64,000 nt of DNA from Pseudomonas brassicacearum (GTDB taxonomy: Bacteria > Pseudomonadota > Gammaproteobacteria > Pseudomonadales > Pseudomonadaceae): the NCBI RefSeq assembly GCF_009601685.2, contig NZ_CP045701.2:4402001-4466000 (forward strand), given 5' to 3'. Below, piece after piece: positions 6,475 through 15,059 of the stretch. Position 1 is the first letter of the stretch. Every line of letters starts with the position of its first letter. The notes beneath the pieces were generated by a model. That model was given only the letters and a program-made list of their open reading frames with translations. It did not search any database and was not told the DNA's origin. Position numbers and translations under genes: made by a program.

Positions 6475-6990
6475 CTATCGCTGATTCACTTCTCTGACAT
6501 ACGCCTGGCACGCCTTCAACGCAATCAGCCCCCGGTCGCCGTCGTTGGTGATGGCGACAATTCGTTGAGCATGCGCTGGGTCAAGTTGGGCTCGACGGCC
6601 TCCATGAACCACGCCGACGGCGCCGGGGGTGGTAGGCACTCCGTTGCAACTGGCTGGATCCTCGTCAAGGAGGACTGACAGCCGCAAATCAGCAGTGGCA
6701 AGGCGATCGCGCAGGCGATCTTGAGCTCTCTGGACATTGGTCAACACCTGGTGGTGGGTTTGTTCGCTGGTTGCCAGCTTTTGCTCGAGCGCGAGCCGAT
6801 TGTCCTGCGCCTTCTGAACCTGGGCAGCTGCCGCCCTGCTGATCTCGGCCAGGTCCGACTGGTGAAGGCCGGCCTGCTCGGCCAGCTGCTTTCCGTAGCG
6901 CCAGTCCTGGACCTTCCACGTCGCGCCCACGGCCAGAGCCAGCAGCGCCAGAACGCCGACAGCCCAGGCCTTCAGCCCCAGGGGACTCAT
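6475..6990 (-). CDS. Rz: Rz-like inner-membrane spanin
   Basis: 171 residues. An N-terminal membrane anchor (AWAVGVLALLALAVGAT, residues 7-23) is followed by a long charged coiled-coil region (about 30-115), the architecture of i-spanins. With Rz1 it bridges the periplasm and fuses the inner and outer membranes in the last step of lysis. Its ATG overlaps the endolysin stop (ATGA). The Rz1 gene lies inside it in another frame. Confidence 0.85.
   Translation of the reverse strand: MSPLGLKAWAVGVLALLALAVGATWKVQDWRYGKQLAEQAGLHQSDLAEISRAAAAQVQKAQDNRLALEQKLATSEQTHHQVLTNVQRAQDRLRDRLATADLRLSVLLDEDPASCNGVPTTPGAVGVVHGGRRAQLDPAHAQRIVAITNDGDRGLIALKACQAYVREVNQR
6525..6737 (-). CDS. Rz1: Rz1-like outer-membrane lipoprotein spanin, nested in Rz
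   Basis: 70 residues. A short signal peptide ends in a lipobox-like LLICGC with lipidated Cys20, and the mature part is Pro-rich (CLPPPAPSAW). Nesting of a small lipoprotein in an alternative frame inside the i-spanin gene is the classic Rz/Rz1 arrangement. Confidence 0.85.
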   Translation of the reverse strand: MSRELKIACAIALPLLICGCQSSLTRIQPVATECLPPPAPSAWFMEAVEPNLTQRMLNELSPSPTTATGG

Positions 6991-7412
6991 GGCACATCCT
7001 TGAAGAAAACGTGATTGCCCAGGCGCAGAGTCTGGGTGGCATCCTTGGCCCAGGCCGGCGGCTTCGGCATGGTCGTGGCGTAGTAGTGGGTCGCGCCTTT
7101 CGTGATGTCTGGCTCCTGACCGGAGATCACCAGATCGGCCGCACGCTGCGCTTGGGCGAACTGCTTCGGCGGGATCGGCTTGGCGCCGCTCAGGTAGGGA
7201 TAGTTCGGGTCGTTCTTGTTCCAGCAGCTGAACTGGTACGGCTTCAGGCAAACACCGGCATAGCCCTCGCCCCACCAGGACTTGGCCTTGCCATCGTTCA
7301 CGCGGTTGCGGATCACGCAGGCCACGGCCACCTGGCCGGCGAAACCTTCGCCGCGGGCCTCTCCGTACAACGTCCTCGCCAAAATATCGCGGTCTCTCTC
7401 GGTTGCGGTCAT
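6987..7412 (-). CDS. Endolysin, SleB/cell-wall hydrolase family
   Basis: 141 residues. LARTLYGEARGEGFAGQVAV and VACVIRNRV contain the Glu18 and strand pattern of Hydrolase_2 (SleB-type) muramidases; WWGEGYAGVCLKPYQFSCWN and DITKGATHYY complete the family signature. No signal peptide, so export needs the holin. ATGA overlap with Rz makes a lysis cassette. An intrinsic terminator sits directly upstream. Confidence 0.88.
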   Translation of the reverse strand: MTATERDRDILARTLYGEARGEGFAGQVAVACVIRNRVNDGKAKSWWGEGYAGVCLKPYQFSCWNKNDPNYPYLSGAKPIPPKQFAQAQRAADLVISGQEPDITKGATHYYATTMPKPPAWAKDATQTLRLGNHVFFKDVP

Positions 7413-7427
7413 AACTTTTCTCCAGGC

Positions 7428-7451
7428 AAAAAAATCCCGCTCGATGGCGGG
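7428..7451 (-). terminator. Intra-operon terminator before endolysin
   Basis: Leftward cccgc-catcga-gcggg followed by TTTTTTT, then GCCTGGAGAAAAG that leads into the endolysin ATG. The terminator and ribosome-binding site are fused in one short gap. Confidence 0.7.
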
Positions 7452-7472
7452 TGGCAGACGGCCGATGACGGT

Positions 7473-7934
7473 TTATTCAGGAAGGACCAGTGCTGGCAGT
7501 TCGTTGAGGAAATCATCAATCGCGGGCTGTGGCCGGGCACCGGAAATCACAAGTTCGACTTGTTCATTGGCATACGCCCACACCAGGCTGCGCCAAGCAC
7601 GGAAAGCGCGGCCTTCGTTCTGGAATTTCGCAACAGTCGGCTCCTCGGCGTAGCTGATCGCAGTGAGCAAGCTGTCATAACCGGCCTCACGCGCTTTTTC
7701 GTCCATGAACACCTGTGTCTGCCAGATGAGCTCTTCTTTGATTTCGTCCGGTGTCGGCTCGATCAAGGGCGGTGCGACGGGCTCAGGGGGTAAGGTGACG
7801 CTCAGTCCACCATCAATGGAGACAACCTTTCCTTCCAGAATCCCCGCAAGCGCAGCGGCGTATTGCTGCTCCGTGATTTCGATCCCCTCATCAATTGGGT
7901 CCCTACTGATTTTTCCATTCGATGCAAATGGCAT
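7473..7934 (-). CDS. Tail-fibre assembly/chaperone-like protein
   Basis: 153 residues, placed directly after the fibre gene. The N-terminal segment ITEQQYAAALAGILEGKVVS and the Pro-rich PPEPVAPPLIEPTPDE linker followed by a helical C-terminus are typical of Tfa/DUF4376-like tail accessory proteins in Pseudomonas phages. It shares one base with the fibre stop. Role in folding or attaching the fibre is inferred from family and position. Confidence 0.7.
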   Translation of the reverse strand: MPFASNGKISRDPIDEGIEITEQQYAAALAGILEGKVVSIDGGLSVTLPPEPVAPPLIEPTPDEIKEELIWQTQVFMDEKAREAGYDSLLTAISYAEEPTVAKFQNEGRAFRAWRSLVWAYANEQVELVISGARPQPAIDDFLNELPALVLPE

Positions 7935-8992
7935 TACAGAATCCTCATGTAATAAGTGGCGCCGATGTTCTTCGAGCGGGTCTCCGTGTCGGTACGAACA
8001 ACGGCTGAGGCATCAAAGGTTGTGATGTCTGAGGCGAGTGTTGCGCCAACACCTGCCGTGCTTCTTGCTGCCGCGATGCCGGATGCATTTGTGACGGAAA
8101 GAGCCCCAACCCCCGAATACATTGGTGCGGTGCCGTCGGTCAGTCGGCGCTGCTGGAAAGAACCAGTGATGTTCTGCAGTGCGTCGTTTTGCTTGACGCG
8201 TGGGCTACCGGCACGGATGAAACTCCTGTCGGTGTTGATCAGCGCCACAGTAGCGCCGTTGAAGATGCTGCCTGCAAGGCTGATTACAGCAGTTGCCTCA
8301 ACCAGCGGGGCGGAACCACTCACCGTTTCGCTGGTTAGCAGCCCAGCGTTATAGGCATCAGAGGCCGTGAGCTTGATGTATTTGTAGGTTTGGTTCTGTG
8401 GCGGTGTGTTTCCCGCCGTATCAAACAGAATCGGAAGGGGTACGCCAAGAGGCTGGAAAGCCCAAGGGTCAATGACATTTCTCCCGGTGCCACCTTGGGC
8501 AACGCTCAACGGAGTCGTAAGCCCGGTCAGTGAGGTGATGTCAGCATTCGCTCCAGACTTCGCTGAGCTCAAAGTTAGCCGCCCTGCCGCTGCGTCGGGG
8601 TCGTTCAACATCCCCTGCATGAAGGCAGAAAGATCTGTGATCCCGGTGCCGCCCTTGCTCACCGGCAAAATGTCATAGTTCCCCGTGGTCTTCAGCGCCG
8701 CCAGCTGCGCGCCGTAGGTATTGACGATGGCCCGGAGTGCGTCGGCAGAGTCCTTCACGTAGCCCTGCATTGGCGCCAGCGCGTAACTGCCGCCAGATGC
8801 CGACGCGCCAATATAGGGCGGATCGATGGAAATCGCCGTATTGCTCGCCACGTTTGTGACTTCATACCACCGGCCATCCGGACCACGAAATGCATCGCCG
8901 ACCCGGGAGTTCACGATGAACGCGGTGCCTGTACCGGTTACAGCATTGGAATTCAGGGTGACGGAAACCGTCCCAGTTTTATACCAGGGCAT
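7934..8992 (-). CDS. Tail fibre protein
   Basis: 352 residues. The N-terminus (MPWYKTGTVSVTLNSNAVTG) is a common Pseudomonas/enterobacterial phage fibre head; GYVKDSADALRAIVNTYGAQ is a helical trunk; two VSKGGTGIT / VAQGGTGRN motifs are the tail-fibre repeat family. The C-terminal half is beta-rich and ends with NIGATYYMRIL, the probable receptor-binding end. Host-range determinant. Confidence 0.8.
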   Translation of the reverse strand: MPWYKTGTVSVTLNSNAVTGTGTAFIVNSRVGDAFRGPDGRWYEVTNVASNTAISIDPPYIGASASGGSYALAPMQGYVKDSADALRAIVNTYGAQLAALKTTGNYDILPVSKGGTGITDLSAFMQGMLNDPDAAAGRLTLSSAKSGANADITSLTGLTTPLSVAQGGTGRNVIDPWAFQPLGVPLPILFDTAGNTPPQNQTYKYIKLTASDAYNAGLLTSETVSGSAPLVEATAVISLAGSIFNGATVALINTDRSFIRAGSPRVKQNDALQNITGSFQQRRLTDGTAPMYSGVGALSVTNASGIAAARSTAGVGATLASDITTFDASAVVRTDTETRSKNIGATYYMRIL

Positions 8993-9005
8993 AGGAAGTT
9001 GTCCT

Positions 9006-9680
9006 TTATAATTTTGCGAATACTGCGGGAAGAAAGAATGCGAATGGGTTGTTTGTACCTACAGTAAGTGCGTACAGATTCCCGCCGGAGAAGTCCCACC
9101 AGCAGTACAGAGACCTTGTAAAAGGCTCATCATCAAGCATCGGCATACTGAAAGTATTGATCAGCATGTGCTCCCCTGCCGGGAATGTGAAGTTTACCCT
9201 GTAGTAATTACGAACCTGCCCTTGACTGGTTGTATCACTTTTTACATAGGACCAGTTTTGAAATGACCTCGTGAATCTCGCGTACGGGGTTCCGCTATCA
9301 AATAGCAACTTTGAGTTTCCATCCCAAAGCCGCATACCAAAATCAGCCAAAGCAGTGGCGGCGAATCCGCAAGCAAAATAAGTTCCGTTCGGCTGAAGCG
9401 TATTGACGTCATACGCCCTGACGTAAAAACCCGTCCAAGCACCAGGCGAACCAAGAACACGCATCAAGCACAGGCCGGCAATCCCGCTGCTTCCAGACGG
9501 CCTAACAAAAACAAGCGGCGGTTCTTGGCTTGTAATTGTTCTTGGGAAGGACGTCACCGACCCTAATCCTGATTCTTGAGTTGGGTGATATGTGCCCTTG
9601 GCCAACACAACCAACCTAGTAAACTCCGAGTCAACAGTCACCACATTGTCGTTATTTGTGAACTCTAATCCATAGGCCAT
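9006..9680 (-). CDS. Tail-tip accessory/receptor-binding candidate
   Basis: 224 residues. It opens with MAYGLEFTNNDNVVTVDSEF, similar to the N-terminus of its neighbour at 9680-10003, followed by a beta-rich domain with many aromatic residues (YCWWDFSGGNLYALTVG). Position between J and the fibre suggests a virion tip decoration. Stop and start of the two neighbours share a base. No enzyme motif. Confidence 0.65.
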   Translation of the reverse strand: MAYGLEFTNNDNVVTVDSEFTRLVVLAKGTYHPTQESGLGSVTSFPRTITSQEPPLVFVRPSGSSGIAGLCLMRVLGSPGAWTGFYVRAYDVNTLQPNGTYFACGFAATALADFGMRLWDGNSKLLFDSGTPYARFTRSFQNWSYVKSDTTSQGQVRNYYRVNFTFPAGEHMLINTFSMPMLDDEPFTRSLYCWWDFSGGNLYALTVGTNNPFAFFLPAVFAKL

Positions 9681-10003
9681 CAGGAGAACCTTACTACGAT
9701 TAATCGCATTGTTGAGCTGGTCGTGCTGCTGTATTGCGCCCGCCCCCGGATAAAGCTATAAACTCTGACCGCGCCATTAATGACTTCAGTTTCAAGTTGC
9801 TTATCAGAGTTGACGTTGTAGCTACCGATAGGAACAACAAAAGCAGTTCCATTAGAAGGCGTAAGCCCTGGAACTGCGATTGTTTGGTAGTTTGCGGAGT
9901 TCGAACCAGTAACAATCGAGCTGTGTACAACGCGCATAGTGAAGGACGTTTCATCCAGCGTTACGTTTCCGCTTTCGTCCCAAATCTTCAGCCCAAAGCT
10001 CAT
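9680..10003 (-). CDS. Small tail-tip accessory protein
   Basis: 107 residues, MSFGLKIWDESGNVTLDETS then a beta-rich body ending in TSSTMRLIVVRFS. Same N-terminal plan as the 224-residue neighbour, with a shorter C-terminal domain. ATGA overlap with the end of gene J, so co-translated with it. Confidence 0.65.
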   Translation of the reverse strand: MSFGLKIWDESGNVTLDETSFTMRVVHSSIVTGSNSANYQTIAVPGLTPSNGTAFVVPIGSYNVNSDKQLETEVINGAVRVYSFIRGRAQYSSTTSSTMRLIVVRFS

Positions 10004-13000
10004 GCGGAAAGGTCTCCAAGCTGCACGCGCTTCACACCGTTCTCGTCGTAGACCTTGATCGCGCGGTTGGTCATCGTCAGGCGTCCGCCACCTGGTGCCG
10101 GTCCGTTAAACTCCAGGTTCCCAGACTTATCCAAGCGCCAGCCCTGCGATCCGGCAACATAGTTGTCCGATTGCAGGTACTGGCCGATCTTCAGCATAGT
10201 GATGCTGCCGTCCTCGATAAAGGCAGAGTTCATGAACACCTGGCCGCCCGATACAGCGAACGGCACAGACAGATTGCCGTTGATGCCGTTCACCACCGCA
10301 AACCGATCAACAGCAACCAGGAATTGGCTTTGCAGGCCGGCCCCGGTGTTCTCAATGCCGAGCCCGACACCCGCAGCAACGTATTGGCCTTGAGCGTTGA
10401 CTTGCATCTTCACCGACCACATCGTGTTCAGCTTGCCGCTGGTGTCGGCATAGGCCGTAGACGTCTGCTGAATGGCCGCCGTGTTCGATCCGACTGTTGC
10501 GGTCAGCTGATCGATCTTCGTCGAGGTTGCCGATTCGTTCGTGGCCACCACCTCTTCCAGCGTGGTCAGGTTCGCCGCGTTCTCGCCGATCTGCGCATCG
10601 AAGGTCGTCAGCCGCCGGACGGTTGCCTCGTTTTCGTTCGCCCTGACGCTGGTTTCCTGGGCAATTGCCGCCGTACTGGTCCAGCCCTTGATGGCGTCGG
10701 CCAGCTCCCCTTCCCCGTTGTCGTCGCGGTACGAAGCCCGAAGCGCTTCGAAGGCTGTGGCCTGGGCGGTGACCACGCCGTCAATTTCGGTAATGTCGGC
10801 GGTGTTGGTCGCCACCTGCTGCGCCAGGCCGTTGTTCGCCTCGACCGACTGCCCAACATCGAGCCAGTAGGTGGTGTTGGGCGGTGGTGTGTTGATTGGG
10901 ACCGGGATTTTTGCCTGGAAGATGCGACCGTCCTCCACCACCATCTGGCCCGTCTCATAGGGCTCATCCGGCTTGTAGGCCGACAGCCCGTCGAGCGCGT
11001 CGATTTGGGCCTGAAGGCCTGGGATCTTCTCGATTTCAGTGAGCAGATCTTCGCCGAGTTCCGTTTCGGTGATTTGCCCCTTGATCAGGTCCAAGATCGG
11101 GCCAGCGTCGGAGCTGGCCTGGCCCAGCACGCCGTTGCCGACTGGGTACCATGGTCCGATGTTCCCGATACGGTCCACCAGGCGCGCCCAGAAAAAGAAC
11201 GTGGCGCCGGCCAGCAGGCTTTGCAGGCTGTAGTCGCTCTGGGGATAAGCCAGGTCGGCCAGCTTCGTGGCGTTCTCCAGGACGTTGGTTGACCCGTACC
11301 AGATTTCTGTCCGCTGGGTGTCCTCGGCGCCAGCAGGGAATCCCCACTTGAGGCCGATGCCGAACAGCAGCGAAGCCGCTGTCAGGAACGACACCGCCGG
11401 TGGCAGACCTTCCTTGCCCTTGAGTTCGGTCAGCACGGAGTTACGCCAGATCGACGAGATGTCGAAGGCGCTCACCGCGCGGACGCGGGCCACGTAGCCG
11501 CCCGCATAGATGCCCACCACATCGACGTTGGTCGAGCCTGTGCGCTGGACCTTGATCCAGTTCCCGCTGTCCTTTCGCCATTCGACGTCATAGGCAACCG
11601 CCCCATCGACGGCAGGCCAGCTGATTGTCATGGTGGCCACAGCCAGCCCCTGGACAACCGAGGAGGTCGATACGACTGTGACGCTCGCAGGCGCAGGAAC
11701 GACGGTGATCGGAATAACGCTGATCGGCCGGTCTTCCAGGCGTGCGCCGGTGTCGATGAAAGCGAACTTGCTTGGTTCGTACTGCAGGGCACTGATTTCA
11801 AAATCGCCCTCGGTGGTGCGCTTGGTCCGCAACACCCGGTACAACGGGATCGCCAGGTCGTCAGCATCCAGAGCCCACTGAAGCTGTGCCCGCGGCGCCT
11901 CGCTGTAGGCGACGGTCACGGTCACGGCACGGCCAGCGACGCTCTGCACAGTGCGCCCTTCTGCGCGCCCGCCGGGCAGGTTGATGATCAGTCGGTCCCC
12001 GGCCTTCGCCTGGGTATCACGGTCCAGGGTCACCACGCGACCGGCAACGGCTGAGATCCGCCCGCCAATCTCCCGACCGGCCAACAGCGAGTCGGCCACG
12101 GGGATGATGTGGCCCGGGAGCGGGATTACACCCTCCATGCCGGTCTTGAACGTGACGGTTCGATCCAGGTTGTTGCTCAGGATCGCCCACTTGCCACGGC
12201 GCTGGGCTTCGGAGGCGCGGGTGCAGCCAATGGCGCTCAGCTCGGTTGGCCGGTCCCCATAACGGCGCTGGAGGCTCAGGTCAGAAAACGGAATGACGTC
12301 GGTGTCGTAGTTGTTCGAAGGGTTGTCGTAGCTGACAAGGGCCCGGGTGTACCGGGTCTTCGCCGAGGCGCTGCCGTAGGAGAACTTCCCGTCGATGACG
12401 TTCGCCCGCGTGAAGACGTAGTCGAAGTCCTGGGCCCGAGGCATGTCTGCCTGCATGATCAACTGGCCCTGAGCCCAGTAGGTCATCCCTCGGTAGATGC
12501 CGGAGATGTCCCGCAGCAGCGTCCAGGCGTCGGCCTTGCCTTGCAGGTTCATGTCACAGAGGAAGCGCGGCTCGGTGCCGCCCAGGCCGTCGGGCACAAG
12601 CTGGTCGCAGTACTGCGCGATCCGGTACAGCTCCCACTTGTCGACCATGAACGGCTTGATGCGCTTGCCCAGGCCGAAACGCTCCTCTGTGCAAATGCCG
12701 TATGTGATCCAGGCCGGGTTATTGGTCCAGGCCAGCTTCATGCTGCCATCCCAGGTGCCGGCGTACGTCCTGGCGATCGGGTCGTAGTTGCTCGGAACCT
12801 GCCACTTCCTGGCCTTGCACTTCACGGTGACGGCCGGGATGTTGGTGAACTGCTCGGCGTCGAACTCGATGTAGAGCAGCGCGGTGTTCGGGTAGCGCAG
12901 CTTCGCGTCGATCACCTCGGTGAAGCCAGCGATCAGCATCGTGTCGGCGATCTTGTTGCTGTTCTGGTTGGGTGTCAGGCGGCGGACGCGGATCTGCCAG

Positions 13001-13563
13001 CCCGTGGTTGCCTCAGGCAGGTCGACACGTTTGGAGCGCTCGTAGCGGGTGGTGGTCTTCCCATCCACAGCATCTGTCAGCACCTGCTGATAGGCTCCGC
13101 CGTCGGTAGCCACGTCGATTGCATACTCGATGCGATAGCCGCCAATGTTGCCTTGGTCGTCCTGGCGCTGGAGCGCTGGCCAGGCGAAGCGCAGGCGCAC
13201 GGCTGAAAGCTGGGTGTTCGTCACGGACCGAACCCAGGCTGCATCGCTGCGCAGCTCGATGTTCAGCGATGTCTCGTTCTCGACGGATGGAATGCCTGGG
13301 ATGTAGGTCTGATCGACAGAGCCGGAGCGCCACTCCCACTTCACGTTGGGGAAGTTGACGTTGCCGCTGGCGTCATTGATTGGCGTGTTGTCAAGGAAGA
13401 TGGTCGCCGCAGTGGGAGACTCCTCAAACTCGCCCTCGCCCACGGCGATCAACAGCTTGGCAATATTCGTGGAGCGCAGGTTGTCGCTGGCCTCAGTCGG
13501 GGACTTAGGCTTTTTGTCTCCGCCTTTCGCGCCGTGAATATCGATCTTGCGTGCTGCTCCCAT
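10000..13563 (-). CDS. J: Tail tip host-specificity protein J
   Basis: 1187 residues, the usual size for lambda J. The N-terminus (AARKIDIHGAKGG..KPKSPTEASDNLRS) is the conserved phage-tail_3/TipJ start; the middle holds the hub domains and fibronectin-type III repeats (about 620-800, PAPASVTVVSTSSVVQGLAV); a coiled-coil stalk (about 850-1040) precedes the C-terminal receptor-binding part (DUF1983-like, about 1040-1187). GGAGG precedes the ATG. J forms the central tail tip and sets host range. Confidence 0.92.
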   Translation of the reverse strand: MGAARKIDIHGAKGGDKKPKSPTEASDNLRSTNIAKLLIAVGEGEFEESPTAATIFLDNTPINDASGNVNFPNVKWEWRSGSVDQTYIPGIPSVENETSLNIELRSDAAWVRSVTNTQLSAVRLRFAWPALQRQDDQGNIGGYRIEYAIDVATDGGAYQQVLTDAVDGKTTTRYERSKRVDLPEATTGWQIRVRRLTPNQNSNKIADTMLIAGFTEVIDAKLRYPNTALLYIEFDAEQFTNIPAVTVKCKARKWQVPSNYDPIARTYAGTWDGSMKLAWTNNPAWITYGICTEERFGLGKRIKPFMVDKWELYRIAQYCDQLVPDGLGGTEPRFLCDMNLQGKADAWTLLRDISGIYRGMTYWAQGQLIMQADMPRAQDFDYVFTRANVIDGKFSYGSASAKTRYTRALVSYDNPSNNYDTDVIPFSDLSLQRRYGDRPTELSAIGCTRASEAQRRGKWAILSNNLDRTVTFKTGMEGVIPLPGHIIPVADSLLAGREIGGRISAVAGRVVTLDRDTQAKAGDRLIINLPGGRAEGRTVQSVAGRAVTVTVAYSEAPRAQLQWALDADDLAIPLYRVLRTKRTTEGDFEISALQYEPSKFAFIDTGARLEDRPISVIPITVVPAPASVTVVSTSSVVQGLAVATMTISWPAVDGAVAYDVEWRKDSGNWIKVQRTGSTNVDVVGIYAGGYVARVRAVSAFDISSIWRNSVLTELKGKEGLPPAVSFLTAASLLFGIGLKWGFPAGAEDTQRTEIWYGSTNVLENATKLADLAYPQSDYSLQSLLAGATFFFWARLVDRIGNIGPWYPVGNGVLGQASSDAGPILDLIKGQITETELGEDLLTEIEKIPGLQAQIDALDGLSAYKPDEPYETGQMVVEDGRIFQAKIPVPINTPPPNTTYWLDVGQSVEANNGLAQQVATNTADITEIDGVVTAQATAFEALRASYRDDNGEGELADAIKGWTSTAAIAQETSVRANENEATVRRLTTFDAQIGENAANLTTLEEVVATNESATSTKIDQLTATVGSNTAAIQQTSTAYADTSGKLNTMWSVKMQVNAQGQYVAAGVGLGIENTGAGLQSQFLVAVDRFAVVNGINGNLSVPFAVSGGQVFMNSAFIEDGSITMLKIGQYLQSDNYVAGSQGWRLDKSGNLEFNGPAPGGGRLTMTNRAIKVYDENGVKRVQLGDLSA

Positions 13564-13578
13564 GCTTTCCTCCAGGCG

Positions 13579-13601
13579 AAAAAAAACCGCCTCATGGGCG
13601 G
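13579..13601 (-). terminator. Intra-operon terminator between I and J
   Basis: Leftward ccgcc-catga-ggcgg plus eight T, then CGCCTGGAGGAAAGC and the J start codon. Confidence 0.7.
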
Positions 13602-13620
13602 CCTGCTTACTGCGTTCGGG

Positions 13621-14211
13621 TTACGTTTTGTCTTCGGCGTATATCGATGCGGAAATAATCATCCCGCCCCACCGGCGGTCGCCGATGGGGATCGGCACGG
13701 GGTAGCCGCTGGCTGTGGTGTTCTTGGCGCTGCCGAAGGCGTAGGACGGTGCGTTGTCAGGGGATGCGCTTTGCTTAAGGCCGGACGCCTGGGGGCTTAG
13801 CATCTGGATGACGCCACCAGCGACGAGGCCAACGCCAAGCTGAACAGCCCACGGCTGCCCAAAATACGTGCCCGCAGCGACCAGAACGGCGCCGACGATT
13901 GTCTGTAGGAGGCCGGCACGCTTACTACCAGACACCAGCGGTACGATGCGTATCTCTTGTGCGCCCCCGAGTGAAAAATCCTTCTCGGCCACATTCTGAC
14001 GATTCCTGAAGATCGCAAAGCGCATCCCCTTGCGCTCGAGGTCCCTAATCGCCGCCTCAAATCCTTCGAGGGTGCATTTGAGGGCCTTGAAAGCCTCACC
14101 CACGGACCTGCTGCCAAGCTGACGATAGTGGGCGCGTCCGAACAGCTTGATAAGCGGTCCAGAAAGAAGAATGGTGGTCATGGCTGGGTTGTTGCTGAGC
14201 GTGGCTGCCAA
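13621..14211 (-). CDS. I: Tail assembly protein I
   Basis: 196 residues. FGRAHYRQLGSRSVGEAFKA, the Gly/Ala-rich membrane-like segment LLQTIVGAVLVAAGTYFG and the C-terminal YAFGSAKNTTASGYPVPIPI GD match the lambda TipI family. GGAG eight bases before the TTG at 14211 supports that start; the ATG at 14181 has no ribosome-binding site. Works with K and J in tip assembly. Confidence 0.85.
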   Translation of the reverse strand: MAATLSNNPAMTTILLSGPLIKLFGRAHYRQLGSRSVGEAFKALKCTLEGFEAAIRDLERKGMRFAIFRNRQNVAEKDFSLGGAQEIRIVPLVSGSKRAGLLQTIVGAVLVAAGTYFGQPWAVQLGVGLVAGGVIQMLSPQASGLKQSASPDNAPSYAFGSAKNTTASGYPVPIPIGDRRWGGMIISASIYAEDKT

Positions 14212-14228
14212 GGCTTTTCTCCGGGCGT

Positions 14229-14249
14229 AAAAAAACCGCCCGGAGGCGG
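14229..14249 (-). terminator. Intra-operon terminator before gene I
   Basis: Leftward ccgcc-tccg-ggcgg and seven T followed by ACGCCCGGAGAAAAG, the same layout as before J and the endolysin. Confidence 0.7.
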
Positions 14250-14256
14250 CTTGTTG

Positions 14257-14655
14257 TCATTGCATGGTGGGCGATAAGTCCATGCTCATCGCTGAGTCCA
14301 TGGATATCCTGAATTTCTTGGTGCTGCCGGCCTTGATGTTGGTTTCCCGCTCCTTCAAGCCGCTACCGCAGGCTGACGCCGAGACAATGTGCTCACCTGG
14401 AGCAACGCGGAATTTCGCCGTCTCGCCGGAACCGATCTCTGCCGCCCTGTGGCCATCGATGCTCAACGTCGTATTGCAGCCGGCGCCCACGAAGCCATTG
14501 TCCCGAGTAACGACAAGGGTCGAATCACCTTGAGTCGGAGCTTGAAATGCGAACATCCTGGACGACGGGACCGGGTCAGCTTCGCTGGAAGGAACCGGGG
14601 AGGTTGCACACCCCGTCAGCAAAGCAATAGCCGCCGCGCCTACGAACAATCTCAT
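14257..14655 (-). CDS. Small phage lipoprotein (accessory gene)
   Basis: 132 residues. MRLFVGAAAIALLTGCATSP is a lipoprotein signal with Cys16; the mature part (STLVVTRDNGFVGAGCNTTL ... GSGETAKFRVAPGEHIV) looks like a small beta-sandwich, PEGA-like. AGGAG eight bases before the ATG. It interrupts the usual K-I order and is probably made by the lysogen or late in infection. Surface exclusion is a reasonable guess, not shown. Confidence 0.7.
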   Translation of the reverse strand: MRLFVGAAAIALLTGCATSPVPSSEADPVPSSRMFAFQAPTQGDSTLVVTRDNGFVGAGCNTTLSIDGHRAAEIGSGETAKFRVAPGEHIVSASACGSGLKERETNIKAGSTKKFRISMDSAMSMDLSPTMQ

Positions 14656-14747
14656 GGGGTCACTCCTGTGGAAGATGGTCACAAGATATCAGAAATGAAA
14701 AAAGCCCAGCGGGCGCGCTGGGCATACCTAGCTTGCTGAGCCCATGC

Positions 14748-14933
14748 CTATCCGAGAGAACGAATTTCGCCAAGCGCCCTTGAAATGCAGTAAGGGATGA
14801 CGGCGCACGCAACACCCATAGCTGCAGCAGCAGCCTCTTGCGGCGCACTCTGTGCCGCATACATACCTCCAAATGCTATGACTGCACCAGCGAGAGACAT
14901 CAGAACAGTGACGATCCACATTAGCTTGACCAT
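14748..14933 (-). CDS. Small two-helix membrane protein
   Basis: 61 residues. Helix 1 MWIVTVLMSLAGAVIAFGGM and helix 2 AAAAAMGVACAVIPYCISRA flank a short loop. Lies between K and the lipoprotein gene. No known family assigned with confidence; position suggests an accessory gene. Bases 14934-15059 hold nothing recognised. Confidence 0.55.
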   Translation of the reverse strand: MVKLMWIVTVLMSLAGAVIAFGGMYAAQSAPQEAAAAAMGVACAVIPYCISRALGEIRSLG

Positions 14934-15059
14934 TTCAATCCTTTGGCGGTTTCAGGTTGACTCAGAAAAAGTGAGCAACTAGCTGTTTTGCCAATTTAGT
15001 ACGCAAGATGAAGTGAAGTCAAACCGCCATTACGCAACCGATTTCATCAGTTCCTTCAT

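Noticed and set aside
10171..13206. Long rightward open frames opposite gene J and the tape measure gene
   Set aside because: GC-rich antisense shadows of well-supported genes.
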